A DNA stretch of 10,298 bases from Flavobacterium psychrophilum (GCA_022729635.1 DZAU01000066.1:1-10298); one strand, 5' to 3'. Positions 1 through 5,887 are shown, counted from the first letter of the stretch. Notes: a model not told the origin generated them from the letters alone. Program-made: numbers and translations.

Positions 1-52
1 GGTACATCGGGAGTTGATTAAACATCCAGTTTATGGTCTCTTGATAGTTCAT
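1..52 (-). CDS. folC: FolC, bifunctional folylpolyglutamate/dihydrofolate synthase, N-terminal fragment
   Basis: Reading the minus strand from the ATG at 52-50 gives MNYQETINWMFNQLPMY and then runs off the window edge. This matches the N-terminus I know for Bacteroidota FolC (MNYQET.NWMF.QLPMYQ). FolC joins glutamate to dihydropteroate and extends the polyglutamate tail of folates, using ATP, in the cytoplasm. Only 17 codons are visible, so no ATP-binding loop or catalytic residue can be checked. The gene diverges from exbB across a gap of about 124 bases, and folC beside exbB/exbD/tonB is a common Flavobacterium arrangement. The call rests on a short stretch plus context. It is truncated by the window, not broken. 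Confidence 0.72.
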   Translation of the reverse strand, partial: MNYQETINWMFNQLPMY

Positions 53-120
53 TTTTCTAATAAAATAAAGGGAATTTAAAATATTTTTCGGTTTTTTTAG
101 TTTAATAGTAGATCGAAAAG

Positions 121-128
121 TATCTTTA
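121..128 (+). promoter_or_regulatory. Candidate -7 element for exbB-exbD
   Basis: TATCTTTA fits the Bacteroidota -7 consensus TAnnTTTG at all but the last base. It sits 48 bases before the exbB ATG in the folC/exbB divergent gap. No convincing -33 TTTG is present at the expected spacing; TTTA at 101-104 is the nearest match. Confidence 0.4.
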
Positions 129-176
129 GTGCAAATTTGAAATATTTTTTAGAATTAATGAATAAAATAATACTAT

Positions 177-872
177 ATGTTTAGTTTAATACAATTACAA
201 GCCGATACCATTGCAAACGCCGCATCAGGAGTTGTCATCGAAAATGTGGCAACAACTACTGAAATTTCTGTTTTAGAATTTATTTTAAAAGGAGGTTTTT
301 TCTTGATTCCAATTTCAATATTGTTATTTTATACTTTTTATTTAATCTTAGAACGCTACTTTTATATTCATAAAGCTTCAAAAATTGACACCCTTTTAAT
401 GAGAGATGTCAGAGAGAATCTACATTCAGGCAAGTTGGATATGGCGAGATCAATTGCCGAAAGGAGTAATACTGCATCGGGCAATATTATTAAAGAAGGA
501 ATTATGGTTATTGGCAGACCTATTGTGGAGATTGAATCGAATATGGATCGTGCAGCCGATATCGAAATTGGCGAAATGGAAAAACATTTAGGACAACTTG
601 GACTTATTGCAGGGATTGCGCCAACACTTGGATTTATTGGAACAATTTCGGGAGTTATAAAAATATTTTACAGTATTTCGGTTACAGAGAATATCAGTAT
701 TGGTAATATTTCCGGTGGTTTATACGAAAAAATGATTAGTAGTGGTGCAGGATTATTGGTAGGAATTATAGCGTATAGCGCCTATCATTTATTAAACGGA
801 AAAATTGATAATTTTGCGTTAAGAATCCAAAAACAAATATTGGAATTTGTCAATATTATTCAAAAATCATAA
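177..872 (+). CDS. exbB: MotA/TolQ/ExbB-family proton channel protein
   Basis: This is the inner-membrane channel subunit that, with ExbD, uses the proton motive force to energise TonB. It has 231 residues, a usual length. Three membrane segments can be read: about 35-58, 138-165 and 183-208. The large cytoplasmic loop between the first two is Glu- and Arg-rich. The family signature is GIAPTLGFIGTISGVI at about 146-161, opening TM2 with the conserved Ala-Pro-Thr and Gly-Thr residues. TM3 contains the expected small-residue run SSGAGLLVGIIAY. The ATG at 177 is the first in frame and gives a short periplasmic N-terminus before TM1. No Shine-Dalgarno is visible; the upstream region is A/T-rich. 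exbD follows after 2 bases, so the two are surely co-transcribed. TolQ is the alternative name, but the tonB gene next door favours ExbB. Confidence 0.9.
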   Translation: MFSLIQLQADTIANAASGVVIENVATTTEISVLEFILKGGFFLIPISILLFYTFYLILERYFYIHKASKIDTLLMRDVRENLHSGKLDMARSIAERSNTASGNIIKEGIMVIGRPIVEIESNMDRAADIEIGEMEKHLGQLGLIAGIAPTLGFIGTISGVIKIFYSISVTENISIGNISGGLYEKMISSGAGLLVGIIAYSAYHLLNGKIDNFALRIQKQILEFVNIIQKS

Positions 873-874
873 CA

Positions 875-1270
875 ATGTCGATAAAACGAAAAAGAAGATT
901 TCACGCCGAAGTAGCCACTTCATCCTTGAGTGATATTATGTTTTTTTTATTGCTGTTTTTCCTGATTATTTCCACTTTGGCGAATCCGAATGTGATAAAA
1001 ATGACCTTGCCAAAAGCCAAATCTAACGAAAAAACGAACAAACAATTCATTAGTTTATCCGTTACCGAAGACAAAAAATTCTATCTCGACAAGCAAGCAG
1101 TAACTTTTGAGGAATTAGAAACTACGCTAATGTCAAAAATGAATTCGCAAAAAGACCAAACCGTTATTGTGAGAATTCCGTTCAACCTTCAAGTTCAGGA
1201 TTTGGTTGATGTGTTGCAAATTGGCGTTAGAAATAATTTAAAGTTTGTGATTGCTACCAGCCCGAAGTGA
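875..1270 (+). CDS. exbD: ExbD/TolR-family biopolymer transport protein
   Basis: This is the partner of ExbB in the proton-driven motor. The 131 residues have the family layout: a basic cytoplasmic start (MSIKRKRRFH), one membrane helix at about 18-37, and a periplasmic domain. The motif SLSDIMFFLLLFFLIIST carries Asp20, which matches the essential proton-carrying Asp of ExbD/TolR (Asp25 in E. coli ExbD). The periplasmic part ends with a beta-rich segment, VIVRIPFNLQVQDLVDVLQ, like the dimerising fold of the family. The ATG lies 2 bases after the exbB stop, so translation is probably coupled. Downstream is the bidirectional hairpin at 1324-1365. TolR cannot be excluded from sequence alone, but no tolA/tolB/pal genes are nearby. 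Confidence 0.9.
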   Translation: MSIKRKRRFHAEVATSSLSDIMFFLLLFFLIISTLANPNVIKMTLPKAKSNEKTNKQFISLSVTEDKKFYLDKQAVTFEELETTLMSKMNSQKDQTVIVRIPFNLQVQDLVDVLQIGVRNNLKFVIATSPK

Positions 1271-1290
1271 TTTGCTACTAATAATTTTTT

Positions 1291-1317
1291 TGTCATTTCG
1301 ACGAAGGAGAAATCACA
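1291..1317. repeat. Recurrent-looking Flavobacterium intergenic repeat, imperfect palindrome
   Basis: The segment starts TGTCATTTCGACGAAGG. It can fold: TGT at 1291-1293 pairs with ACA at 1315-1317, and ATTTC at 1295-1299 with GAAAT at 1309-1313, with one C/C mismatch and a 9-base loop. I recognise this wording as a short element scattered between genes in many Flavobacteriaceae genomes. Only one copy is seen here, so its repetitive nature is recalled, not shown by the window. It lies between exbD and the terminator. Confidence 0.5.
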
Positions 1318-1323
1318 CAACAG

Positions 1324-1365
1324 TAAACGAAAAACGCCTCAATTTATCGAGGCGTTTTTCGTTTA
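1324..1365. terminator. Bidirectional intrinsic terminator between exbD and tonB
   Basis: A perfect 17-bp inverted repeat pairs 1324-1340 with 1349-1365 around an 8-base loop. Its GC core is ACGCCTC/GAGGCGT, flanked by A-runs on one side and T-runs on the other. The stem therefore ends in U-rich RNA on either strand. It sits between the convergent exbD and tonB genes and should stop transcripts from both. Confidence 0.87.
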
Positions 1366-1369
1366 TATT

Positions 1370-1406
1370 ATCCGTGTCAATCCGTTTTATCTGTGAAATC
1401 CGTGGC
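1370..1406. repeat. Short degenerate tandem repeat (ATCYGTK units, ~9 nt)
   Basis: Four adjacent units are visible: ATCCGTGTCA (1370-1379), ATCCGTTTT (1380-1388), ATCTGTGAA (1389-1397) and ATCCGTGGC (1398-1406). The set ends 7 bases before the tonB stop codon. Similar 'atccgtg...atctgtg' strings are, from memory, common between genes in Bacteroidota genomes. The function is unknown. Confidence 0.5.
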
Positions 1407-1412
1407 TCATTT

Positions 1413-2303
1413 TTAATTCAAATTGAAATTATAAACAATCTTCCCCACTTGTTTTTCTGGTGCATCATTGCTGGCATCCCATTTTGTATTTAGTGCTGCA
1501 ATTCTGGCTTGATCGAGCAAGCATTTTGCGGTATTCGTAGTTCCTTTTATTCCGGCAATAGCATCAATGGTTTTTCCGTTTCTGTCAACAGAAACTTCTA
1601 CAACAACTTTCCCCGCTTCGTTACAAATATATTTTGGTGCGGGTTTAGAAATTGCTTTTCTGTTTCCTAACGAATAACCAGTTCCGCCACCTGAACCACC
1701 ACCACTTCCTGCACCATATCCGCTACCAGTTCCTATTCCGTTTCCTGTGCCATTTCCTCCACCTGTTCCTCCACCGGAACCTCCCGTTCCGTAATAACCG
1801 TTAGAACTTAAATTCCCGTTCGCTTTTCCTTTGTTTCCGCTAGTTTTATCATCGCCATTACCACCTTTATTCGAGCCTTTTAGAATACTGGACAAAGCAT
1901 TATTTGTGTTATTAGAAATTTTTGGTTTTACCACAACTGGTTTTGGTTCTTCTTTTAAAACTGGAGTAGATTTTAATGGTTTTTCTTTTTGCGAAATTAC
2001 TACACTTTCTTCTGTGGAATTTTCTTGTGATAAAATAGCTTCGTCTGGAGTTGCATTTGTAAGTGTTTGTTTGGTTTGATTTTTCACATTCAAAACTTCA
2101 CTTTTATAATTAGCACCGGAACCGAAATCACTGTCGCCAAAATTCACGGTTACGCCACCTCCGCCACCTCCGGCTCCAATTAATTCTTCTAAATTTGATG
2201 GAGGCCAAAAACGGATGAAGAACAAAATCAACAATAATGTTCCGTATAAAAGGACGGATATTGCTATTGATTTCTTTTGGTCAGAGGATATGTAGAAACT
2301 CAT
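1413..2303 (-). CDS. tonB: TonB-like energy transducer, Gly-rich
   Basis: This is the predicted periplasm-spanning link between ExbB/ExbD and TonB-dependent outer-membrane receptors. The 296 residues run: short cytoplasmic start, one membrane helix at about 12-31 (ISVLLYGTLLLILFF), then ELIGAGGGGGGVTVNFGDSD, which I know from Bacteroidota TonB-like proteins. A Lys/Pro stretch follows at 107-128 (KPLKS...EEPKPVVVKPK), then a Gly/Asn/Ser/Thr spacer at about 143-212, then a compact C-terminal domain at about 218-296. That domain has the strand pattern VVVEVSVDRNGK and two cysteines, Cys227 and Cys261, which could form a disulfide. The usual YPxxA of TonB C-terminal domains is not seen, so the fold may be a divergent TonB/TolA type. 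The ATG at 2303-2301 leads straight into the basic-then-hydrophobic anchor. A weak -7-like TAAATTTA at 2319-2312 would give a very short leader. The gene is convergent with exbB-exbD, so it has its own promoter. Confidence 0.82.
   Translation of the reverse strand: MSFYISSDQKKSIAISVLLYGTLLLILFFIRFWPPSNLEELIGAGGGGGGVTVNFGDSDFGSGANYKSEVLNVKNQTKQTLTNATPDEAILSQENSTEESVVISQKEKPLKSTPVLKEEPKPVVVKPKISNNTNNALSSILKGSNKGGNGDDKTSGNKGKANGNLSSNGYYGTGGSGGGTGGGNGTGNGIGTGSGYGAGSGGGSGGGTGYSLGNRKAISKPAPKYICNEAGKVVVEVSVDRNGKTIDAIAGIKGTTNTAKCLLDQARIAALNTKWDASNDAPEKQVGKIVYNFNLN
1668..1877 (-). repeat. Low-complexity Gly-rich coding tract in tonB
   Basis: Residues about 143-212 of the TonB-like protein consist mostly of Gly with Ser, Thr, Asn and Tyr (for example GTGGSGGGTGGGNGTGNG). 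At DNA level this is a degenerate run of GGN codons, read as CCN on the plus strand. It replaces the Pro-rich rod of proteobacterial TonB and is probably a flexible spacer. Such tracts can change length by slippage. Confidence 0.75.
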
Positions 2304-2455
2304 TAAAATTTTAAATTTAGCATACTTTAGTAAAACGTTGAAAAATACTAAAAATTATTTAATGTAATCATTGTTTCAAAAAGGAATTTTTACAACAAAA
2401 ACAAAAACGTTAAATCAAACTTTAATTGGAGATAAAAATTACAAAATAAATGAAT

Positions 2456-2463
2456 TATCTTTG
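2456..2463 (+). promoter_or_regulatory. -7 element of the acyl-CoA dehydrogenase gene
   Basis: TATCTTTG is an exact match to the Bacteroidota -7 consensus TAnnTTTG. It lies 42 bases before the ATG at 2506, giving a leader of roughly 35 bases. A clear -33 TTTG at standard spacing is not seen; the nearest TTG (2426-2428) is too far. The rest of the 202-base gap after tonB is A/T-rich and shows no other structure. Confidence 0.6.
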
Positions 2464-2505
2464 ATAAAATTTTATAACAAATCATAACATTTATTTTATA
2501 TAATT

Positions 2506-3648
2506 ATGGATTTTAATTTAACCGAAGAACAATTAATGGTGCAACAAGCCGCTAGGGATTTTGCTCAAAACGAACTTTTAGCAGGAGTAATCGAAAGAGA
2601 TGAAAAGCAAATTTTTCCTGCGGAGCAAGTCAAAAAAATGGGAGAACTTGGATTTATGGGAATGATGGTGGATCCAAAATACGGCGGAAGCGGACTCGAT
2701 ACGATTTCTTATGTTCTGGCAATGGAAGAAATTTCGAAAGTAGATGCCTCGGCTTCGGTGGTGGTTTCTGTAAATAATTCGTTAGTTTGTTGGGGTTTAC
2801 AGGCTTATGGAACCGAAGAACAAAAACAACAATGGCTGCCAAGATTGGCTTCGGGAGAAATTCACGGCGCATTTTGTTTAAGCGAACCTGAAGCGGGAAG
2901 TGATGCCACTTCGCAAAAAACTACCGCTATCGATATGGGCGATTATTATCTGGTAAACGGGACAAAAAACTGGATAACCAATGGAGGAACGGCTTCGTTT
3001 TATATCGTTATTGCACAAACCGATGTCGAAAAAAAACACAAAGGTATCAATGCCCTAATTATGACCAAAGATATGGCGGGTTTTGCTGTTGGTCCAAAAG
3101 AACAAAAAATGGGAATTCGTGGTTCAGATACGCATTCTTTACTGTTCACTGATGTAAAAGTTCCAAAAGAAAACAGGATTGGCGAAGATGGTTTCGGGTT
3201 TAAATTTGCCATGAAAACTTTGGCCGGAGGAAGAATCGGAATCGCATCTCAAGCATTGGGAATTGCATCTGGAGCTTATGAATTGGCTTTAAAATATTCG
3301 AAAGAGCGCAAAGCTTTTGGAACCGAAATTTGCAATCATCAGGCAATTGCATTTAAACTTGCGGATATGGCCGTAAATATTGAAGCCGCAAGACACCTTT
3401 GTATGAAGGCGGCTTGGGATAAAGACAATCATCAGAATTATGATGTGAGCGGTGCGATGGCGAAACTTTATGCTTCGCAAGTAGCGATGGATACGACTAT
3501 CGAAGCGGTTCAAATTCACGGCGGCAACGGTTATGTTCGAGAATATCACGTAGAACGATTGATGCGTGATGCCAAAATTACACAAATCTACGAAGGTACT
3601 TCCGAAATTCAGAAAATTGTGATTTCAAGAAGTGTAATTGCGGGGTAA
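2506..3648 (+). CDS. Acyl-CoA dehydrogenase (short/branched-chain type)
   Basis: This is an FAD-dependent enzyme that makes the alpha-beta double bond in acyl-CoA thioesters, as in fatty-acid beta-oxidation or branched-chain amino-acid breakdown; electrons pass to an electron-transfer flavoprotein. Its 380 residues are the full family length. The N-terminal helical domain (about 1-117) is followed by the first family signature, GAFCLSEPEAGSDA, at 121-134. The second signature is QIHGGNGYVREY...ERLMRDAK near the C-terminus. The catalytic base is Glu363 in IYEGTSEIQ, the position used by short- and medium-chain enzymes (Glu376 in MCAD), rather than the alternative site of isovaleryl and long-chain enzymes. 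Substrate length cannot be read reliably; the overall match is to butyryl-type enzymes. The gene is flanked by its own promoter and terminator, so it is monocistronic. It shows no link to its neighbours. Confidence 0.93.
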   Translation: MDFNLTEEQLMVQQAARDFAQNELLAGVIERDEKQIFPAEQVKKMGELGFMGMMVDPKYGGSGLDTISYVLAMEEISKVDASASVVVSVNNSLVCWGLQAYGTEEQKQQWLPRLASGEIHGAFCLSEPEAGSDATSQKTTAIDMGDYYLVNGTKNWITNGGTASFYIVIAQTDVEKKHKGINALIMTKDMAGFAVGPKEQKMGIRGSDTHSLLFTDVKVPKENRIGEDGFGFKFAMKTLAGGRIGIASQALGIASGAYELALKYSKERKAFGTEICNHQAIAFKLADMAVNIEAARHLCMKAAWDKDNHQNYDVSGAMAKLYASQVAMDTTIEAVQIHGGNGYVREYHVERLMRDAKITQIYEGTSEIQKIVISRSVIAG

Positions 3649-3671
3649 ATTTTAACTAATGGCTTCGATAC

Positions 3672-3707
3672 AACCCTTTCAGAGTTTTAAACTCTGAAAG
3701 GGTTTTT
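3672..3707 (+). terminator. Intrinsic terminator after the acyl-CoA dehydrogenase gene
   Basis: The arms at 3672-3687 and 3689-3704 are perfect inverted repeats. The realistic hairpin has the stem AACCCTTTCAGAG/CTCTGAAAGGGTT with a TTTTAAA loop. The T-run at 3703-3707 follows directly. It begins 23 bases after the stop codon and separates this gene from the regulator downstream. Confidence 0.87.
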
Positions 3708-3708
3708 A

Positions 3709-3736
3709 TTTGAAATTTTACATACTTTTACATTTC
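3709..3736 (+). promoter_or_regulatory. Candidate promoter of the Crp/Fnr-type regulator gene
   Basis: TTTG at 3709-3712 and TACATTTC at 3729-3736 resemble the Bacteroidota -33 (TTTG) and -7 (TAnnTTTG) elements. The spacer is 16 bases, slightly short. Transcription would begin only a few bases before the ATG at 3749, so the leader is very short or absent. Confidence 0.42.
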
Positions 3737-3748
3737 TAAATTTTTCTT

Positions 3749-4426
3749 ATGTCCGAAGAACTAAAATATTGGTATTTGCGCGATCACAAATTGTTTTGGA
3801 CATTAAGTATGTCACAAATCAAACAATTGTGCATTATTACTGGATTTAAAAAAGCCAAAAAAGGCGATATTATTTATTTTTCTTCTTCTGATGTACCTCG
3901 TATATTTTTACTTAAAAAAGGAAATATAAAAATTGTGGAGATTGATGATGACGGAAACGAAACCATCAAAGATATTATTCAAAAAGGGGATTTGTTTGGT
4001 GAATTGACTTTAGAAAATGATAAAAACTCTAATGAATATGCCAAAGTTTTGACTGATGATGTGGCGATTTGTAGTTTTCTGTTGTCTGATTTTGAAGATT
4101 TATTACTACGAAATCCAAGTCTGGCATTGTCTTACACCAAGTTTGTAGGTTTGAAAATGAAACGCATCAGAAACAGTTATTCTAATTTAATTTCTAAAGA
4201 TGCCAAAACCAGATTGCATCAATTCCTGAAAGATTGGGCTGAAAAAGAAGGTAAAAAAGAAGGCGACAAGGTTACAATTGAAAATTACCTTACCCAAAAC
4301 GATATTGCCCAAATTATTTGTACTTCCCGCCAAACAGCAACGCAATTACTCAATGAGATGGAAACCAACGGAACCATTATTTATGGCAGAAAAGAAATCA
4401 TAATTACTGCTGTTTCTAAACTGTAA
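3749..4426 (+). CDS. Crp/Fnr-family transcriptional regulator
   Basis: This is a cytoplasmic DNA-binding regulator of 225 residues, the usual family length. Residues about 20-120 form the cyclic-nucleotide-binding-type beta-roll, with FLLKKGNIKIVEIDDDGNE and the turn GDLFGEL at 80-86. A long dimer helix spans about 121-150. The HTH_Crp domain includes YLTQNDIAQIICTSRQTATQLLNEMETNGTI at about 180-210, with the recognition helix at SRQTATQLL. The Arg-Ser pair that holds the cAMP phosphate in E. coli Crp (Arg82-Ser83) is replaced by Glu-Tyr (about 96-97), so cAMP binding is unlikely. There are only three scattered cysteines (28, 108, 191), so this is not an FNR-type iron-sulfur sensor. The ligand is unknown. 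The ATG at 3749 is the first in frame. It stands alone between a terminator and the DM13 gene pair, and may control genes downstream. Confidence 0.88.
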   Translation: MSEELKYWYLRDHKLFWTLSMSQIKQLCIITGFKKAKKGDIIYFSSSDVPRIFLLKKGNIKIVEIDDDGNETIKDIIQKGDLFGELTLENDKNSNEYAKVLTDDVAICSFLLSDFEDLLLRNPSLALSYTKFVGLKMKRIRNSYSNLISKDAKTRLHQFLKDWAEKEGKKEGDKVTIENYLTQNDIAQIICTSRQTATQLLNEMETNGTIIYGRKEIIITAVSKL

Positions 4427-4444
4427 TCTATCTATTTTGTCTTC

Positions 4445-4473
4445 ATTGTAAACTAGCCGACAATTTTTTTTTT
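4445..4473 (+). promoter_or_regulatory. Palindrome plus T-tract between the regulator and DM13 genes: operator or weak terminator
   Basis: ATTGT (4445-4449) and ACAAT (4460-4464) are inverted around a central CTAG (4453-4456), so 14 of 20 positions are symmetric. Ten T residues follow at 4464-4473. As RNA the 5-bp AU-rich stem is weak for a terminator, though the U-tract is typical. As DNA it is a symmetric site about 30 bases upstream of the -7 element at 4484, where an activator could bind. Both readings are possible. Confidence 0.3.
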
Positions 4474-4483
4474 GATGTTGATC

Positions 4484-4491
4484 TATTTTTG
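4484..4491 (+). promoter_or_regulatory. -7 element of the DM13 lipoprotein/barrel operon
   Basis: TATTTTTG matches TAnnTTTG exactly and ends 17 bases before the ATG at 4509. No TTTG is found at the right distance for a -33 element; the region there is the T-tract. This suggests a promoter that may need an activator. Confidence 0.5.
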
Positions 4492-4508
4492 TCAAAAAAA
4501 TAAACATT

Positions 4509-4931
4509 ATGAAAACAAGATTGCTGTCGTTGCCGCTTTTTTTACTGCTGTTTTCCTGTGAAGTTCAAGGCGATTTAACTCAAGATGTCATTCAAGCAAC
4601 TCCAATTCCAAAAGACATTTCAACATTAAAATACTCGGGTTCTTTCTTGCCTACATCCGGTATAAATGTTAATGGTCAGGCTAAAATTTATTTTGTCAAC
4701 AACCAGAACACAGTAGAATTACAAAATTTTAGTATTTCTAACGGACCGGATCTTAAAGTATATTTATCAAAATCGAATACGCCTACTGATTTTGTCAATT
4801 TAGGAAGCTTAACCGCTGCAACTGTTTATTCGATTCCTCAAAGCGTTGTCTTATCAGAGTATAAATATGTTCTCATTCACTGTCAGCAATACAATCATTT
4901 GTTTGCAGTTGCCGAATTAACATCTAATTAA
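4509..4931 (+). CDS. DM13-domain lipoprotein
   Basis: This is a small predicted envelope lipoprotein of 140 residues. The N-terminus, MKTRLLSLPLFLLLFSC, is a lipoprotein signal with the lipobox LFSC, so Cys17 would be lipidated. Residues about 38-138 resemble a DM13 domain: the motifs ISNGPDLKVYLS (about 76-87) and YKYVLIHCQQYNHLFAVAEL (118-137), the latter with Cys125 at the position of the conserved DM13 cysteine. DM13 domains in animals occur beside DOMON domains and have been proposed to take part in electron transfer; the bacterial role is not established. There is no heme-binding CxxCH, so the protein is not a c-type cytochrome. A beta-barrel gene follows after 6 bases, and the pair is probably one operon. 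The domain call is by eye. Confidence 0.75.
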   Translation: MKTRLLSLPLFLLLFSCEVQGDLTQDVIQATPIPKDISTLKYSGSFLPTSGINVNGQAKIYFVNNQNTVELQNFSISNGPDLKVYLSKSNTPTDFVNLGSLTAATVYSIPQSVVLSEYKYVLIHCQQYNHLFAVAELTSN

Positions 4932-4937
4932 GAAGGT

Positions 4938-5837
4938 ATGAAAAATATATTTTTAAAACTAACAGTACTTTTAATCACAGGTTTTGTTTCTGCCCAAGGA
5001 TGTAGCGATGCTGGGATTTGTTCTATTGGACACGGATTTCAATCAACGGATAAAACTTTCAAAAATAATATTGAAATTGCCACTATTTTTGGAGCAGGAG
5101 AATCTGATGTGAACTATTTTTCTCCATTTATTTCTTATACAAGACAGATAAACAACAAAATAGAGTTGAGTACTAAAATCACTTTTTCGACAGCGAGCGG
5201 AAGTTTTGGTACACGAAGCGCTTTTGGTGATGCTTTTTTAATAGGGAAATATACTTTTGCAGAAAAAAACAGCAAACAATGGAGTGCAGTTATGGGTTGG
5301 AAAATTCCATTTACAACTTCAAATTTGAAGATTAATGGCTATTCACTTCCGCTAGATTACCAATCGAGTTTGGGAACGTTTGATTTGTTTTTGGGAACAA
5401 ATTTTACTTTCAAAAAATGGGATTTTAATGCCACTGTTCAAATTCCAGTTTTTAATAACAATAAAAATTCCTATTTCAAAGAATTTTCAGGAACCGATGA
5501 TTTTCCCACCACTAATTTATTTGAGCGCAAATCCGATGCTTTGTTCAGAACAACTTATACCTTGAGTACAAAAAACCAAAAGTTTAGCTTTAAACCCAAT
5601 GTGTTATTTATTTATCATCTTGGTGAAGATAGTTATGAAGATATCTTTGGCAAAAGAATCAATTATGTCGGCTCTGAGGGATTAACAATCAACGGAAACC
5701 TGATAAGCACTTACAATATCAGCAAACAAAAAAGCATTGAACTTTCGCTGGCGACTCCGTTCGTGATAAGAGATATTAGACCAGATGGTTTAACAAGAAG
5801 TCTTGTTATAGCACTTCATTACAGAATACTATTTTAA
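4938..5837 (+). CDS. Predicted outer-membrane beta-barrel protein of unknown function
   Basis: The 299 residues start with a signal peptide (MKNIFLKLTVLLITGFVSA|Q), with cleavage likely after Ala19. The mature N-terminus is QGCSDAGICSIG, with Cys22 and Cys28, which could form a small disulfide loop or bind a metal. The rest alternates polar and hydrophobic residues in repeated strands (for example FSPFISYTRQINNKIELSTKITF and KWDFNATVQIPVF). The chain ends in the aromatic LHYRILF, typical of outer-membrane barrels. I recall QGCSDAG-type N-termini in other Bacteroidota proteins without known function. A lipoprotein reading at Cys22 is less likely because the preceding residues are AQG, not a standard lipobox. 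It is the second gene after the DM13 lipoprotein, 6 bases apart, which suggests the two meet at the outer membrane. A transporter role is possible but unproven. Confidence 0.72.
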   Translation: MKNIFLKLTVLLITGFVSAQGCSDAGICSIGHGFQSTDKTFKNNIEIATIFGAGESDVNYFSPFISYTRQINNKIELSTKITFSTASGSFGTRSAFGDAFLIGKYTFAEKNSKQWSAVMGWKIPFTTSNLKINGYSLPLDYQSSLGTFDLFLGTNFTFKKWDFNATVQIPVFNNNKNSYFKEFSGTDDFPTTNLFERKSDALFRTTYTLSTKNQKFSFKPNVLFIYHLGEDSYEDIFGKRINYVGSEGLTINGNLISTYNISKQKSIELSLATPFVIRDIRPDGLTRSLVIALHYRILF

Positions 5838-5857
5838 TTTTTGGGTTAATTGTAAAG

Positions 5858-5873
5858 TGTCTGACAAAAGACA
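5858..5873 (+). promoter_or_regulatory. Crp-geometry palindrome TGTCT-N6-AGACA upstream of the seven-gene operon
   Basis: TGTCT (5858-5862) and AGACA (5869-5873) are perfect inverted half-sites separated by GACAAA. The 5-6-5 spacing is that of Crp-family operators (TGTGA-N6-TCACA). Its centre lies about 22 bases before the -7 element at 5888, where a -33 element would be expected but is not seen. It may be the target of the Crp/Fnr-type regulator encoded at 3749-4426. This is inference from geometry only. Confidence 0.38.
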
Positions 5874-5887
5874 TTTTTGAACTTAGA

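Noticed and set aside
1370..1406. CRISPR array
   Set aside because: The units are about 9 bases with no spacers, far too short for CRISPR repeats, and no cas genes are present.
1251..1493. Plus-strand open frame of 80 codons overlapping the end of exbD
   Set aside because: It runs through the intergenic repeat, the terminator hairpin and the antisense end of tonB. Its FRRRRNH string is just the translated repeat, and it matches no protein family I know.
1831..2079. Plus-strand open frame antisense to tonB
   Set aside because: It is the shadow of the tonB coding sequence, and the tonB reading has a clear membrane anchor and domains.
2654..3585. Three minus-strand open frames inside the acyl-CoA dehydrogenase gene
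   Set aside because: They are antisense to a full-length enzyme with both family signatures, and none has recognisable motifs or a promoter.
4931..4940. AGAAGG as a Shine-Dalgarno for the barrel gene
   Set aside because: It ends one base before the ATG, too close to work as a ribosome-binding site.
4938..5003. Lipoprotein processing at Cys22 of the barrel protein
   Set aside because: The residues before the cysteine are AQG, not a normal lipobox. Cleavage after Ala19 (SA|QG) is the common local pattern.
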